The notes below the pieces were generated by a model that worked only from the letters and a program-made list of their open reading frames with translations, did not search any database and had not been told where the DNA came from. A DNA stretch of 64,000 bases from Paraphysomonas bandaiensis (Eukaryota; Chrysophyceae). A program made the position numbers and the translations under genes. Numbering within the stretch: the stretch's first letter is position 1; every line of letters starts with the position of its first letter. The stretch covers positions 62,001 through 126,000 of the forward strand of contig CBFFRP010000277.1 of the NCBI GenBank assembly GCA_965644295.1, in the 5' to 3' direction. Of this stretch, positions 1-10,954 are shown piece by piece.

Positions 1-480
1 GTGCCATATCTGATGCTGTATATAGGTGGTTAAGAGCAGTGGCATCCAGGAACCCACTAAGGAGTGGGTAGACACAGGTGCAGTTGATTCTGCTTCTATT
101 ATTACTGGTAAACGTACCAGAAGTTCAGTTGATTATCGCTTGTAAGTATAGATAGCACTTTGTAATATATATAATAGTACTATCTATAGTATGCATGTAT
201 TAACCGTTACATTAACCGTTACATTCTCACTTTTTGGACCTGTAACTAATATAAAATTTATTAAATGTTTCTAAAAACATGTTCTCTTTACACCTACTAC
301 ATTATTTATTGCAAAACATATAAAGATATAAAGAACACAACTTAAATCGGCATTTTCAAAATTTCACCAGGTTTAGAGCGTTTCTGCAGGTTTGTTCATA
401 ACATCATATTAGATGAATGCTAGAAAAAACTAATTAGACCTCTACCTGTGACTAATCAGTACACACTTTATTTATCCTAC
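1..480. other. AT-rich intergenic, repeat-derived
   Basis: No gene is visible. Bases 1-48 are a near-identical direct repeat of bases 951-1002, so the stretch belongs to the dispersed repeat family that fills the first 3 kb. From about 405 it runs into the conserved block described in the next entry. Confidence 0.5.
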
Positions 481-1640
481 TATTTAACGCTACGGAAGCT
501 GCTTGTGCGTCGCCGCAAGCACCAAGGTGAAACCACTTTCGCTCTCTGTCCTTAAGGCTTAAGGTGAACATCCCGGATGCTTGACTTCAGCAGGCAGCCC
601 AATACCCCGGTCACCCTTCAGGTGGGCTCTGTCCCGGATACCCTTGAGGTGGGCCTATTCCCGGATGCCTGTTTATTCGTTAGGGCCCAAAGACGTCTAC
701 ACAAGTGAGACACTTATTGGTGTCCCTTGTACCACACAAGCATTCGGCTATGAGTGGGCAGAAGAATATCTGCTGATTATGTTTGTGGCTCACGTTAGTG
801 TCCCAGAGAGAGAATCTCTCCGGTACTTATCCCCCAGATCACCACGAAAAGGTTCGAGTCCGACATTGTTGAGGGGATGTCAGTGCAAACGATCTACCTT
901 CCTAACCAGGACTTCGAAACAACTTCAAGAATATTACAGGAGAGTTTAAGTGCCATATCTGATGCTGTATATATGTGGTTAAGAGGGCAGTGACATCCAG
1001 TTGTTTCAGGGTTCGGGTTACATATATATTGTGCTGATGAGGATATTGTGCACCTCATATCATACACACATCATTCAATCAGGTGTACTACTAGCAGAGG
1101 TAAGCGTATTGTATATAACTGTAATGATGATACTATAATTAAAAGGCAATAAAAAGCCTTTCGCCCGACTCCACTCTTCATATTTCATATCAATCACCAC
1201 ACTTATGTACGAGTTTCAACACCTCGCAGTTGCCATATTCCCTCAGTATCCTTCTGTGATAGGAGTGCATTTGTTGTAGCTATTATAATATATATATATA
1301 AATTTGGGGGTTTATTGTTTGAGTTGAACTATAGTGCAATTGCTATTCTCAAAGCATACACAGTATACACATTAAATATGAATTCTCAATGTTAATTTTC
1401 TTTCTAAATGCTAATCAGGAAACACCTAGGCTATTTCTGCCTTCTTACAGCAAGCACGCTACTAACAGCTATACAATTTAATATTAAGTTTTCAACATCC
1501 TGAGGATATATATAAGCTACAATAATTTAACAGAGGGATAATGAGAAGCGTCCCTTCTTGTCTAAACTACAAAACTCGGGCATTTTGCCCTCGTTTCAAA
1601 ATTTCGAGCGGTGGAGGATATATATATATTATTATAGCCT
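405..1640 (+). repeat. Dispersed repeat family, long copy
   Basis: This is the longest copy of an interspersed family. Conserved blocks recur elsewhere. The block around 481-536 (gaagctgc, tgtgcgtcg, caccaaggtg) returns at 2432-2474, inverted at about 2890-2930 and 14490-14550, and directly at 63818-63875. The 590-900 block returns inverted at 2560-2770 and 13380-13520. The 1190-1640 block returns inverted at 12940-13330. A short open stretch across 860-990 translates without stops and may be a coding scrap of the parent element. Loss of coding potential elsewhere suggests decayed retroelement copies. I cannot name the superfamily. Confidence 0.55.
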
Positions 1641-1923
1641 TCTTATTTCCCGTGTGATTAAATATATCTATAATAATTAGTGTTCTGCATTGTTGTAGTT
1701 AAGTCGAGGTAATACCAAAACCTGGCTTTTGATGTAAAACCTGGTGAAATTTTTGATGATGGTTGGAAAAGGGTATAACTATGCACAATAAGTAACTATG
1801 AAGATAATAACAGTATGAAAAGTATTATTTACAATATTTTTTACTAATTTCTTCCATATTACTTCAGTTTTACAGCAATAAAAGTCACCGACTACACATA
1901 TATATTACATACAGTTCACAAGT

Positions 1924-2252
1924 ATGAACTATAACCATCTCACTATACACCACTTTACCATCTCACTAAACACCACTATACCATCTCAAAATACACCCAC
2001 ATACCATCTCACACCCATATACCATCTCACTATACACCCATACCATATTACTATGCATCACTATACCATCCCACTATATTATACCACTATACCATCTACT
2101 GTATACCACTATACCACCTAACTATACATCACTACACTATCTCACTATACACCCATATACCATCTCACACCCATATACCATCTCACTATACACCCATACC
2201 ATATTACTATGCATCACTATACCATCCCACTATATTATACCACTATACCTTC
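1924..2252. repeat. Tandem repeat of ACTATACCATCTC-type units
   Basis: Irregular tandem units built on ctatacca/ccatctcac. Part of the array is duplicated at higher order: the stretch at about 2001-2090 is repeated nearly exactly at about 2155-2250. It is open in one frame only because the unit lacks stops there. I do not regard it as coding. Confidence 0.75.
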
Positions 2253-2274
2253 AACATTTTGGGTCGTCTATAAA

Positions 2275-2990
2275 TGAGAGTCTTATTATTAGCTATATTA
2301 GCAATAGGCGTCGAGAATCAGCACCATCCTAGTAGCGAGATGAAAACTAGTAGTCGAACTAGATAGCTAGATAGACGTCTATCTGTAACTAACTTGTACA
2401 AATTACAGATTCTCATATCCTACTATAATATTATAACGCTACGAAAGCTGCTTGTGCGTCGTCGCAATCACCAACTTGAAGGTGTGACCTAAGTATGTGC
2501 AGAATCTGGGAATCGAACCCAGGGTTACATTATATTATACCATTCAATAGTCCTATTCGCACTTTTTCGTGGTGTTCTGGGGGATAAGTATAAGTATCGG
2601 AGAAATTTCTCCAGAAAACTAACGCGAGCTGCTTATATAAAGTCAGTCAGCAGACAGATATTGTTAATATGCTTGCGTAGGCGTCTTTGTGCCTTGACAA
2701 ATTAACAGGCATCCGGGATAGGGCACACCTAAAGGGAATCCGGGGTATTGGGCTGCCTGCTGAAGGCAAAAAACATCCAGCCTAGTTCACCTACTTAAGA
2801 ACTAAAAAATCCTGAAGTCAGAAGATGTCAGCTATATCAACATTCCGCTTATTCTCACTGCTAATTTCTTTGACGGATTGAGCAAAAGTGGTTACACCTT
2901 GGTGCTTGCGAGCTTTCGTAGCGCTAAATATATTAGTAGAATATCAGAGTTAAGTACTAGTTAATTAAATTGTTTTGTTACATTAGTGCT
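2275..2990 (-). repeat. Dispersed repeat, second copy with inverted ends
   Basis: A partly inverted copy of the 405-960 repeat. The gaagctgc/tgtgcgtcg block occurs at about 2432-2474 and again, reverse-complemented, at about 2890-2930, so it brackets about 450 bp. The inner part matches the reverse complement of 590-860. Confidence 0.5.
2497..2562 (-). pseudogene. tRNA-like remnant with perfect B box
   Basis: On the minus strand, GGTTCGATTCC is a textbook RNA polymerase III B box. It sits in a 5-bp T-stem (CTGGG/CCCAG) with a 7-nt loop. An A-box-like TGGTATAAT lies upstream, and the ends GTGC/GCAC can pair as an acceptor stem. The whole is only 66 nt with no room for a normal anticodon arm. 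It is therefore a tRNA pseudogene or the head of a tRNA-derived SINE within the surrounding repeat, not a working tRNA. Confidence 0.4.
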
Positions 2991-3144
2991 GACTCTTCAG
3001 ACCTAAATAATCAGATATTCACTACTGTGAATATTTCAAGAAACCATATTACTCATCAAAATACATTGATTAGATAATTATGTAATTATACCTCGCATCA
3101 ATATTATGGCACACAATTTACTGCGTGTTGATGTTGCTTTACAG

Positions 3145-3460
3145 CTTGACGGAGAGTGCTGCGTTCTGCTATATGAGAGCAATTGAAAGCGGTAGTTCTA
3201 AGGTATTTAACTTACAGTGGTATACAGCTGACAGCTGTACTCTTATTAATCGTACTGTGAGAATGAGTGACGATAAGTATATAGTACTAAAACGGAATAT
3301 AGTGACGATGCAAATGGTAGTGACGAAGTAAGATGAGTGGTAGTTGAGAGATGCTGAAATGGGCGAATGATAAGAGATATTGATTATAATTTATAATTCT
3401 CAGTATTGAGTATAAGTTTACCTTCAGTTGTTAAGCTTACACACCACATATAATGTCAAA
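3145..3460 (+). repeat. Diverged solo LTR, copia-like
   Basis: Order and wording follow the intact copia LTR at 42696-43015: gagagcaattgaaagcggtag at 3174 against gagcaattaaaagctgtag, then gtgacgat and gtagtgacgaagtaagat. No internal domain is attached, so this reads as an old solo LTR. A second related stretch lies near 14800-15350. Confidence 0.35.
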
Positions 3461-3941
3461 CTTTGATAGAGAGAATCCCGCTTCTTTCTATAAGTGTGAT
3501 GGTAGTTGCTTTAAATCAGGACGGGTATACTCTATACTCTATCCGTGGTAATTACTATATACTATACAAACGTTAAATTGAATGCTGATTACTACGGTTG
3601 CTCATGTTGTAGTATGTACGGAGTATGGAGCAGGAGATAATGAATAATTAGCTAGGTAAAGTCACTGAGGGGGCGGTGCCTGCTTACAATTGCCAGCATA
3701 TCATACAAAACATATTCCAATAACGAGATATGTTACTTATCGTTAGAATTGACTTGAAAGAATAATTATTTCTCACATCATTGATATAGCATACGTTTCA
3801 CAATACCTTGAATTCGTACCTTTTTAGATATCATAGATGTGTTATGCATTATAAGTCTTAAACTTTCTTTGATTTCGAAGCATATTCTGCCAGCTTACCA
3901 AGTATGTCAGGATGTTCTGCAAAATTTAGTAGGTAGAACGA

Positions 3942-5984
3942 TTAGGCATCCGAAAACATGAGCACTTGGATTTTACCTGCCAGCAGCTGATCGGCATCAA
4001 CTCCTTTCACAGAGCGCTCAAACTCCATTTTAATGTCATCAAGCTTTGGGAGTTGGCTCATGGAAACGAGAGGAAGGCGTACGCGAGAGGGATACTGGGC
4101 AGAGTGGTAAAGTACATTGTTTGCTACTATAATCGGTCCAGGGTCAGCGCTTTTAAGCAACACTCCGTTATTGTAATTCACAGAGAAACGCGGAGCATTT
4201 GACGAAGTAACAGCGACTCGTAGCGAGTGACCCGGCGCAATAACGTATGAGGTATTCCATAGGCTTATCTCAACTTCGTACACTTCACCTGCATGTCAAC
4301 AGAGTAAATCCATTGTTGATTAATCAATATTAGCGCTGAACCTGGAGTCATGTAGACAGGTACTTCGCCACCATCCCTCCATCTCATGCGAATCGCACTG
4401 TCCTGAATGAGCCTGACTTCTCCAGTGGGATATACATCAGACATGCGCACCTGTAGATATCATTGTTAGAATACCAATGTAATTAGATGTGGAGTTGTCT
4501 TTGAGTGACTCACCATGAAGTCCGTGTCAATAGCATCGCTGCTAACAAAGAGAGTCGCAAATAGAGGCCCTGTAATCGGTACGGCGCTCTCCTGAACTGG
4601 GGTCTGAAATACGAGAACATCGGAACGTTGATCGATTTCCGCCTGATCAAGAGGACCGCAAGGCATGTCAAGATTATTTCCGCCTTGGGTGGGTACGGGA
4701 TCCGCGGGATCATAGGTGTACACAGAGCTTTCAGCGGAGTCAGAAGGCAAACCGCTCTCAGGGGCACTTGTAGATAGTGTTCCATCAGAGTGCATGAAGA
4801 AATCAGTCATAGTGGGCTCGGGAAAAGTTTCCATGGAGGTCCAGTAATTGGCACTCTCAAGTCCCGACTGGTCATTGGAAGACATCACATAGAACGTAAT
4901 GTTTTTGACATTGGTACGTGCTACTGGGCGGATGTCATACAATTCATATGCCTGCATAAATGCTAGCAGCGTTCGACCGGCGATTAGATCCTGGGGGAAA
5001 AATTCGGCAGCAGATTGGCAGTGACCGAGAGGGTCGATGGTCAAAACACTTGTATAACGAACATTCTCAGCAGATTCGGTGTTGTATCCCTTATAGGCAG
5101 CTAGATTGCCAACAAGAAAAATATCATACCAGCCGGCCCAAAATGCAGACGGGAAATTGACAAGATCATAGCGACTAGACAGATCTACCGCATACCACCA
5201 CTCTGCAGTAAGAACACATTACGAAGTAAGCAACAGATAATATATACATATTGACCATTATAGTATTCGTTCTTTTTTATGTCTTCATAGCATACATCTG
5301 CCCACTCTCCATCAACCGTGCCATGAATCCACGAATCGATGAGCTCCCATACCATTGTACCCTGAGGGTAAAATACTTCGTACCCAATAGACGAAGTCCA
5401 AATGAAATACTGATTCCCCAGCCAAGATGGACTGTTCTCGACTGTTGTAAACGCGCCAAGCCCATCAGCAGAAGCACCAAACGTATACACTTTGCCGTCA
5501 CTCCATGGCTGCTGTACAATCCAGTCACCCAGGTCCTCGGAATCGTTCGCATCGGAATGCCAAATCGAAAATAGACCTTCCGACTCTTTAGTTCCTCTGA
5601 GTGTCCATAACAATTACATACTCACAAGTAAAGTATAATCTGTACTCTAACCTCATATCTTGACCCACAGTAGCGTATCCTCCCGGAAGGAAGAGATCGG
5701 GGATCCACTCGAGATCACTGTATCCATAGGGACTATACACATATACACACATATGTCATACGGGCCTCTCTGGCAACAACACACACACACCTTCGATCAA
5801 CAATAGTAGTGTATCTCTGTGTCCCATCATAGTCTCGTGGTAGCACTACTCGTGTATGGAGCAGCACATCATCTCTAGTTGGGAGCATTACTTCAAAGGT
5901 CCTGGACTCGTTACTGAGAGCACTGATGAGCACTCCGCATGATAATACTGCCGCACAAGCAATAGATCTGAGGGCATGAAACAT
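3942..5984 (-). CDS. Secreted CocE/NonD-type hydrolase (X-Pro dipeptidyl-peptidase S15 family)
   Basis: Six exons on the minus strand: 5984-5791, 5732-5652, 5596-5256, 5202-4514, 4450-4342, 4288-3942. The joins keep phase and give 586 aa. Introns are 53-63 nt. The N-terminus (MFHALRSIACAAVLSCGVLI) is a signal peptide. The nucleophile motif GASADG places the catalytic Ser near residue 134, after the family block QDMRGTKESEG. GWYDIF probably carries the acid, and LGHCQ the likely catalytic His. The C-terminal jelly-roll has EVYEVEISLWNTSYVIAPGHSLRV, typical of this family. Members cleave X-Pro peptides, cocaine-like esters or glutaryl amides; the substrate here is unknown. The family is mainly bacterial, so an acquired origin is possible. 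The upstream region is interrupted by the transposon at 6081-7270. Confidence 0.85.
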
Positions 5985-6393
5985 TGTACTGGATAAGAAC
6001 CACGAGCAGGGTGGTTAGCAGTGTGTAGAGAATGGAGGATAGGATGATGAGGGTGCTGCTCCCTTGACTGTATATATATACAGCGCATTCTCGATATATC
6101 GCGGAAAGTGTCCTGGAGAGGAAATCGCGATATATCGCAATATCGCGATATACAATTTAATAGTAAAATACAGCACTGTATTCCGCAAAGTCATAGAGAA
6201 CAAGTTTAAGGAGCTTAAGACTGTGCAATATATCCACAATGTCGTGTCTGTATAGCATAGTACTCCTTGTACTGAATGGCACATGCAAAGAATTTGTGAA
6301 ATAAGTTACTAATATATCATTATTTATGGAATTTATGGTATTCAATTTCTTAACACACTTACTACATTCCTAGCTAACAATAAGATAAAATTA

Positions 6394-6672
6394 TTAAATT
6401 TCATGGACTTCAGAACCTTTAGTACGTGCTGAAAAAAACTGATGCAGAGAAGTTTGTACCTTAGAATGATTCTTGTGCCTTTCTGTATGAATATTATTCT
6501 GCACTTTTCTGAGGAGCTCAATATGCGCTGTTGAATGCCCCTCCTGGGTAGCATAATCGAGTAACATTAAAACAGCATTGTCGGCTTGCACAGCAGTAAT
6601 AGCACTATCATTTCCATTGGTGTTAATACAATCATCCTCGTCATCGTCATCGCCTTCGTCCTCTAAAGACAT
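6394..6672 (-). pseudogene. Transposase C-terminal fragment with PIP box
   Basis: Reading frame of 92 aa. An acidic stretch (DEGDDDDEDD) is followed by a helical segment and ends near QTSLHQFF. That is a canonical PCNA-interacting PIP box (Q-x-x-L-x-x-F-F). pogo and Tigger transposases are known to carry acidic tails and PIP boxes at the C-terminus. The catalytic DDE core is missing. The assignment rests on this motif plus the TIR/TA context and is not a sequence match I could test. Confidence 0.4.
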
Positions 6673-7018
6673 TGACTGCTGAAGTGCAGTGATACTGCTC
6701 TTATTTGTTCTTCATTATGTCTCATTATAATAAAGATCTTTATAATAGTAAAACAATGTTGTGATTATTAGAGTGTTAGTAATGAACACGATAGAGTGAA
6801 AATTATGAATAACAATATAGAACATAGCAATATTCAACCTATGTTGTACAGATGGTATGTACAAACTTAAGCATATACAATAGACATCTCATACAATACA
6901 ATAGAATATCATGAGACATATATCCTTCTTATGAGCAGACGTCCTTCGATGAGAGAAAAAGACTCTTGCGCATCATTACATTTCATCCTCAGGTAAGGAT
7001 TCCAAATTTTACCCCCCC

Positions 7019-7150
7019 ACTCTCTCTCCAGGGTAAGCATTTTGGTAAGCATTTTCAAAAACTTACCCCGAAAATGCTTACCAGGGCAAACAGAAATTGA
7101 TTTTCGGCGTTTTTTGGTAAGGAATGCTTACCAAAAAAATGCTTACCCTT
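7019..7150. repeat. Cluster of GGTAAGCATTTT repeats in both orientations
   Basis: GGTAAGCATTTT occurs twice in tandem on the plus strand (about 7030-7056). Its reverse complement AAAATGCTTACC follows (about 7070-7082), with further copies in both senses to about 7147. The arrangement can fold into stacked hairpins. It may be subterminal transposase-binding repeats of the surrounding element. Confidence 0.6.
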
Positions 7151-7270
7151 GTAACAGAAAATGACCTCAGTTTTCCATTATAATTATGTGTGATGAAGTG
7201 TCCTGGACCAAAATCCGCGATATAAAAGGGTATCGCGATATACATACCGCGATATATCGAGAATGCGCTG

Positions 7271-7627
7271 TACAGATACACGTATGTATGTCGATGCGTG
7301 TCGGCTGTACTCTGTGTATGGAAAGATACACACAGGAAGACATCCATACAGGAATACGAGAATACGTTATCGCGTTCTCTGTACATATACGGTATACTAC
7401 CCTGTGTATATATGCAGTTGTATCCTACTGGTGTTCTACATACAGCGGTATCCTATACAGCAGTATGTGTATCTCAGCACAGGGTACTGCCTGCATATGT
7501 CCACTGCAGCAGTGCAGAGGATGTGCATATGCTCATAGACTAACGGCATCAGTGAGTGTGTTCTTCTGCATCATTGTCCTTAACAATGTTTTGGTATTCT
7601 GTATATGAATAAAACAGACATGACAGT
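7271..7627. promoter_or_regulatory. Motif-rich intergenic, possible displaced promoter
   Basis: Contains TACAGCGGTA at 7441-7450 and TACAGCAGTA at 7456-7465, exact copies of the 10-mer found upstream of many genes in this window. If the 1190-bp transposon is removed, these sites lie about 265 bp upstream of the hydrolase ATG at 5984. This may therefore be that gene's original promoter. No convincing ORF starts here. Confidence 0.35.
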
Positions 7628-7689
7628 TATGGATCACTACCTGCTATCACCCACGCATAAGGTTATGAGAGCCATTACCTATAGCCTCT

Positions 7690-8076
7690 GCTACAGCAGT
7701 GGACAGGAGACAGTAGCATGTACTGTATTGCGAACAGATACAGTACAACGCGCTGCACTATAGCGCCTGTATTTTCCCGTTACATATTAGGACCTAGCAA
7801 TACTCTTCCTGCCTATTGTTACATTGAAGCCTTTGCTGTACATTCATTGACCATTGTATCCATGTCGCTGTATAAACTTATTGGCACTATCCGCCCCCGT
7901 GTATCGACTTCACTCCCTGCGAAGGTTACTGCAGCTGCAATTGCAAACACTAACACAAATGTGATATAAAAGGGTAGACAGAAATAGCCGCTGCAACTAA
8001 GATGAGAAAACGATATTTCAGTTAGGGTTTGATGTTTTGTTGAGTAAAAGCACAGACTATTTGATGTGGAATGCAA
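7690..8076 (-). CDS. Possible small secreted protein (weak)
   Basis: An ORF (8076 to about 7819) contains a strong hydrophobic core (FYITFVLVFAIAAAV) like a signal peptide, then a polar region. A 56-nt GT-AG intron near 7831-7776 would extend it through RYSAARCTVSV to a stop near 7690. Intron size fits this genome. I recognise no family, the true start is unclear, and the whole could be spurious. Confidence 0.25.
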
Positions 8077-8420
8077 ATTAATTGGAGTTTTGATGCTCGG
8101 AGTGTCTCTAATACTTTCTGCTACACATATAAATCTACCTGAATTGTACAGTTTGCATACTAGAGACTAGAGTGCAAAGTGGATTAGTAAGAATAAGCAA
8201 CAAGTATTATATTTTTTAATGTTTTCTTTAAAAATAGAATATTACATACTCTTAGTATTGAAACATTGGGTGTTAGACTCAATGGAGATAGCACTGTATG
8301 CATAGAACCTTTATTCAGCTATTTATTAGGCATATATCCGAAACGAGAGCCTTCGGTGGAAATTAGAAATACGATAGGTTAAAAGTGAATCACACCATCA
8401 CTATATTTACAGATGAATAA

Positions 8421-10446
8421 TTACTTACTGTAATTTATTACACAACTCTCTTTAAAGTCTAATATATTTATACAACATGTATCCAATGGTTTATCACGTT
8501 TACAAAATAAAATATCAAATAAAACGTTCTCGCTACTTAACCGAGTATTTTTATCTGTAGTTGAAACACAATCGGTTACAGATAGTAGCACATCCAATAT
8601 CCGTTGTGCGGCGATGGCGTAATCATAATCACACACGATTCCGTTGCTAGTATCCTCTTGATAAGATGATTCTTTTGACAGTGCTCGCTTTGTTACACTA
8701 CAATAAACGAGAGCCGCGGGTATGTTACCCAATATTCTACAGAACGAACGGCTGTCTATATGTCCACAAAATAAAACGTCACTACTACAGTGACAAGGTT
8801 TAAATAATAGCTCTAAGGGTTTGTACTGCACGCGGCAGTCCATATCTACAATATCCTGAAAATCGAGCTTGAACTCTTGCTCAGTTGGCATTTCAAGAAG
8901 ATCAGTAATTTTCACATCAACTTGCTTCGATAACTCATGTATATTGTGCCCACAACGCACATTAAAACCGACAAGGTGGCATTGTCGAATTACGTACTTC
9001 ACAGGTGAACACAGGGGAACAAGTGAGCCTTTCAACGTCAATTGTCGTTTCGGAAGGTTCGGATCAGAGAGAACACCATCTATATAGTCCTTCAGCTCTG
9101 ACCACGCAAAAGTGATGGGAGAGGATGAGTTAGTGTCATCAGGGCGACGCGACAAAATATCAGCCCCTGAATCTGACAAAGCTGCCGTTAGAGTCTGCTG
9201 CGTGGACTCCGACTTATGAATGTGTGCGTTGTTAATACTTCTCGACGCAGACTTTAGAATAATTCGCCGAAATTTAGAGGTATTGTCACAAAACGTCTTA
9301 ACAATACTCTGAGATTCAACATCACTCCGACCAGCGTGTTCTGTTGAAATCCACCGCCCATTTTCGGCAATGATACTGGATATATCTGACACCAAAAGCT
9401 CCCTATATCTTTCGGTTAGCCAACACAATGTAAAGATAATAAGCAAGACATCATGATTTATCCATATATCGATACAACTACTTTCGTTCCCCGTACAAAT
9501 AAACGAACCTGATAACATTATCTCCTTTACTGCGCATAACAAGTACATCACAACACTGTAGATCCCATTCAGTATATAAAAAATCTTTTGAAACTTCTCG
9601 TATTGGATCAATCAGTTGTCTTGCTGCAGCCTCAGCGGCCCTCTTATTGGGGTGAGTCAAAAGTACAAGTGCACCAGAGGCATCTGTACATTTCCACTGC
9701 CGCCTCCACTGCTCTATAATAGTTCCATCTACTTGCACAGGCGACTTCAAGCTATCTGCACACAAATGTAGAGTAATATTGACCCACATACGCTGCTTTG
9801 GTATATTACTTAAGGTATCACCATGAGAATATGTCGCACGTTTCAAAGAGCTATGTTCCGAGAACTGGCGTGCGGTATAAAGTTGCGTCTTAGAATCACG
9901 ACGACGTTTATTTCCTGATGCATACATTTGACAAGTATCACCAGTTCTTCTACTATTCACAGGTGGATCAGCCAGTAATAGAGGATATTTATCTAATGCC
10001 CATTTGTATAGAGCAAGAGTAGACTTATACAACTCCATATTTTGCTCGGCATGCACTAATAGAGTTCCATCTGCTTTTCGCAATAAAACTGTGCGGGTTT
10101 CTTTTCCTGACGATCCACTAATAAATTCTACCTCACGTCCATTATCAGCAGTCGTATGCTGTGCATGAATATTCATGCCATCTATCAGTACGATATCACC
10201 TGCAGAAATATTTGACATCACACGGACCGCCTCCTGACCAAAATACTGCATTTTCAGAAGCTGGCAAGTCTGGTCTGCAATATACACGCACAAGTATTGG
10301 GTTTCAGTGTTATTTCTTAGTTTTTTCCACTGTAGTTTCCTGCACTCGATAATGAGCGCCACCAATCGAGGAAACATGTCCCCACACGACCCATTCTTGA
10401 TATCTGCAATATGGTGCAATATATGCGAGGATATTAGTGACAACAT
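8421..10446 (-). CDS. Tandem OB-fold-like protein, possible Shieldin-2-type
   Basis: Two exons, 10446-9509 and 9408-8421, joined by a 100-nt intron with phase kept; 641 aa. Several stretches read as OB-fold strands: GDIVLIDGMNIHA near residue 88, MWVNITLHL near 220, then DASGALVLLTH. A Cys-rich part near residue 530 (PCHCSSDVLFCGH) could bind zinc. OB folds in tandem followed by a Cys cluster is the layout of Shieldin subunit 2 and of RPA/MEIOB-type ssDNA-binding proteins. The similarity is architectural, not a confident match. If right, it acts on ssDNA in repair or meiosis. It is divergently paired with the transporter at 10955; the start codons are 508 bp apart and share TACTGCAGTA at 10759. 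Confidence 0.45.
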
Positions 10447-10758
10447 GGGATGTCAATGCAGTTTATTGGGGAATCATCTGGTCTGCATGTTATTCTATGA
10501 GAGAGACGAGAGATCTTAACCCCCTTCTTCTTGCTTTCTTGTGTGCACTGTACATGGCAATTTGTGGAAAAGTCTGATATTTAGTAAAAAACGCATATAT
10601 TTCTTTTATAAACCCATGTTTTCCTTCTTTGTCACAGGAAAGTGTACTTATTTTCGTACCATTGTAATACTCTCTGTACTTTTGGAGGGTATTTTTCGGC
10701 CACTCGTAACCCAGTTATACTTATCCAGGAGCAGTAGTGGAGTACGAGTACTGAGCAG

Positions 10759-10768
10759 TACTGCAGTA
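10759..10768. promoter_or_regulatory. TACNGCNGTA promoter-proximal motif
   Basis: TACTGCAGTA, perfectly palindromic, 186 nt before the transporter ATG (10955) and 312 nt from the divergent ATG at 10446. It is one of about eleven exact TACNGCNGTA matches I found in the window, all in upstream regions. Confidence 0.45.
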
Positions 10769-10954
10769 CAATTGGCTTGATTTAGCCCACTCACCAACGC
10801 ATGTATATATCTCAACAGAGCACATAGCTTGCTCGTGCGGTGTGATGAGAGTATAATTGCCTTATTGGAGCAATTTATACTAATCACCAGTGCGAAAATA
10901 AACAGCAAACCTAGTCCAAGTCTTCTGGCCCAGGCCCGATATAATAGATTACAC

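Larger units (their letters stand above)
6081..7270 (-). mobile_element. pogo/Tigger-like DNA transposon relic
   Basis: 24-bp perfect terminal inverted repeats, CAGCGCATTCTCGATATATC plus GCGG, lie at 6081-6104 and, inverted, at 7247-7270. TA flanks both sides, as expected for a Tc1/mariner/pogo target duplication. The inside holds the C-terminal part of a transposase (see 6394-6672), a cluster of GGTAAGCATTTT repeats and AT-rich filler. At 1190 bp it is shorter than an autonomous pogo element (about 2 kb), so it is internally deleted. It sits directly upstream of the hydrolase gene and would push its promoter about 1.2 kb away. Confidence 0.65.

Noticed and set aside
581-949. 122-aa frame with duplicated SRIPLRWAYSRM-like words
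   Set aside because: It comes from imperfect internal repeats of the dispersed element. Another frame at 860-990 fits better as residual coding, and copies elsewhere do not keep this frame.
1924-2121. Open frame of 65 aa
   Set aside because: It is a translation of the tandem repeat; composition is purely repeat-driven.
5733-5790. Extension of the hydrolase N-terminal exon past residue 64
   Set aside because: The extension is the first intron. Splicing at 5791/5732 restores the family sequence RSPYGYSDLEW.
7186-7608. 140-aa frame starting inside the transposon
   Set aside because: It crosses the TIR and the motif-rich promoter-like region and has no family features.
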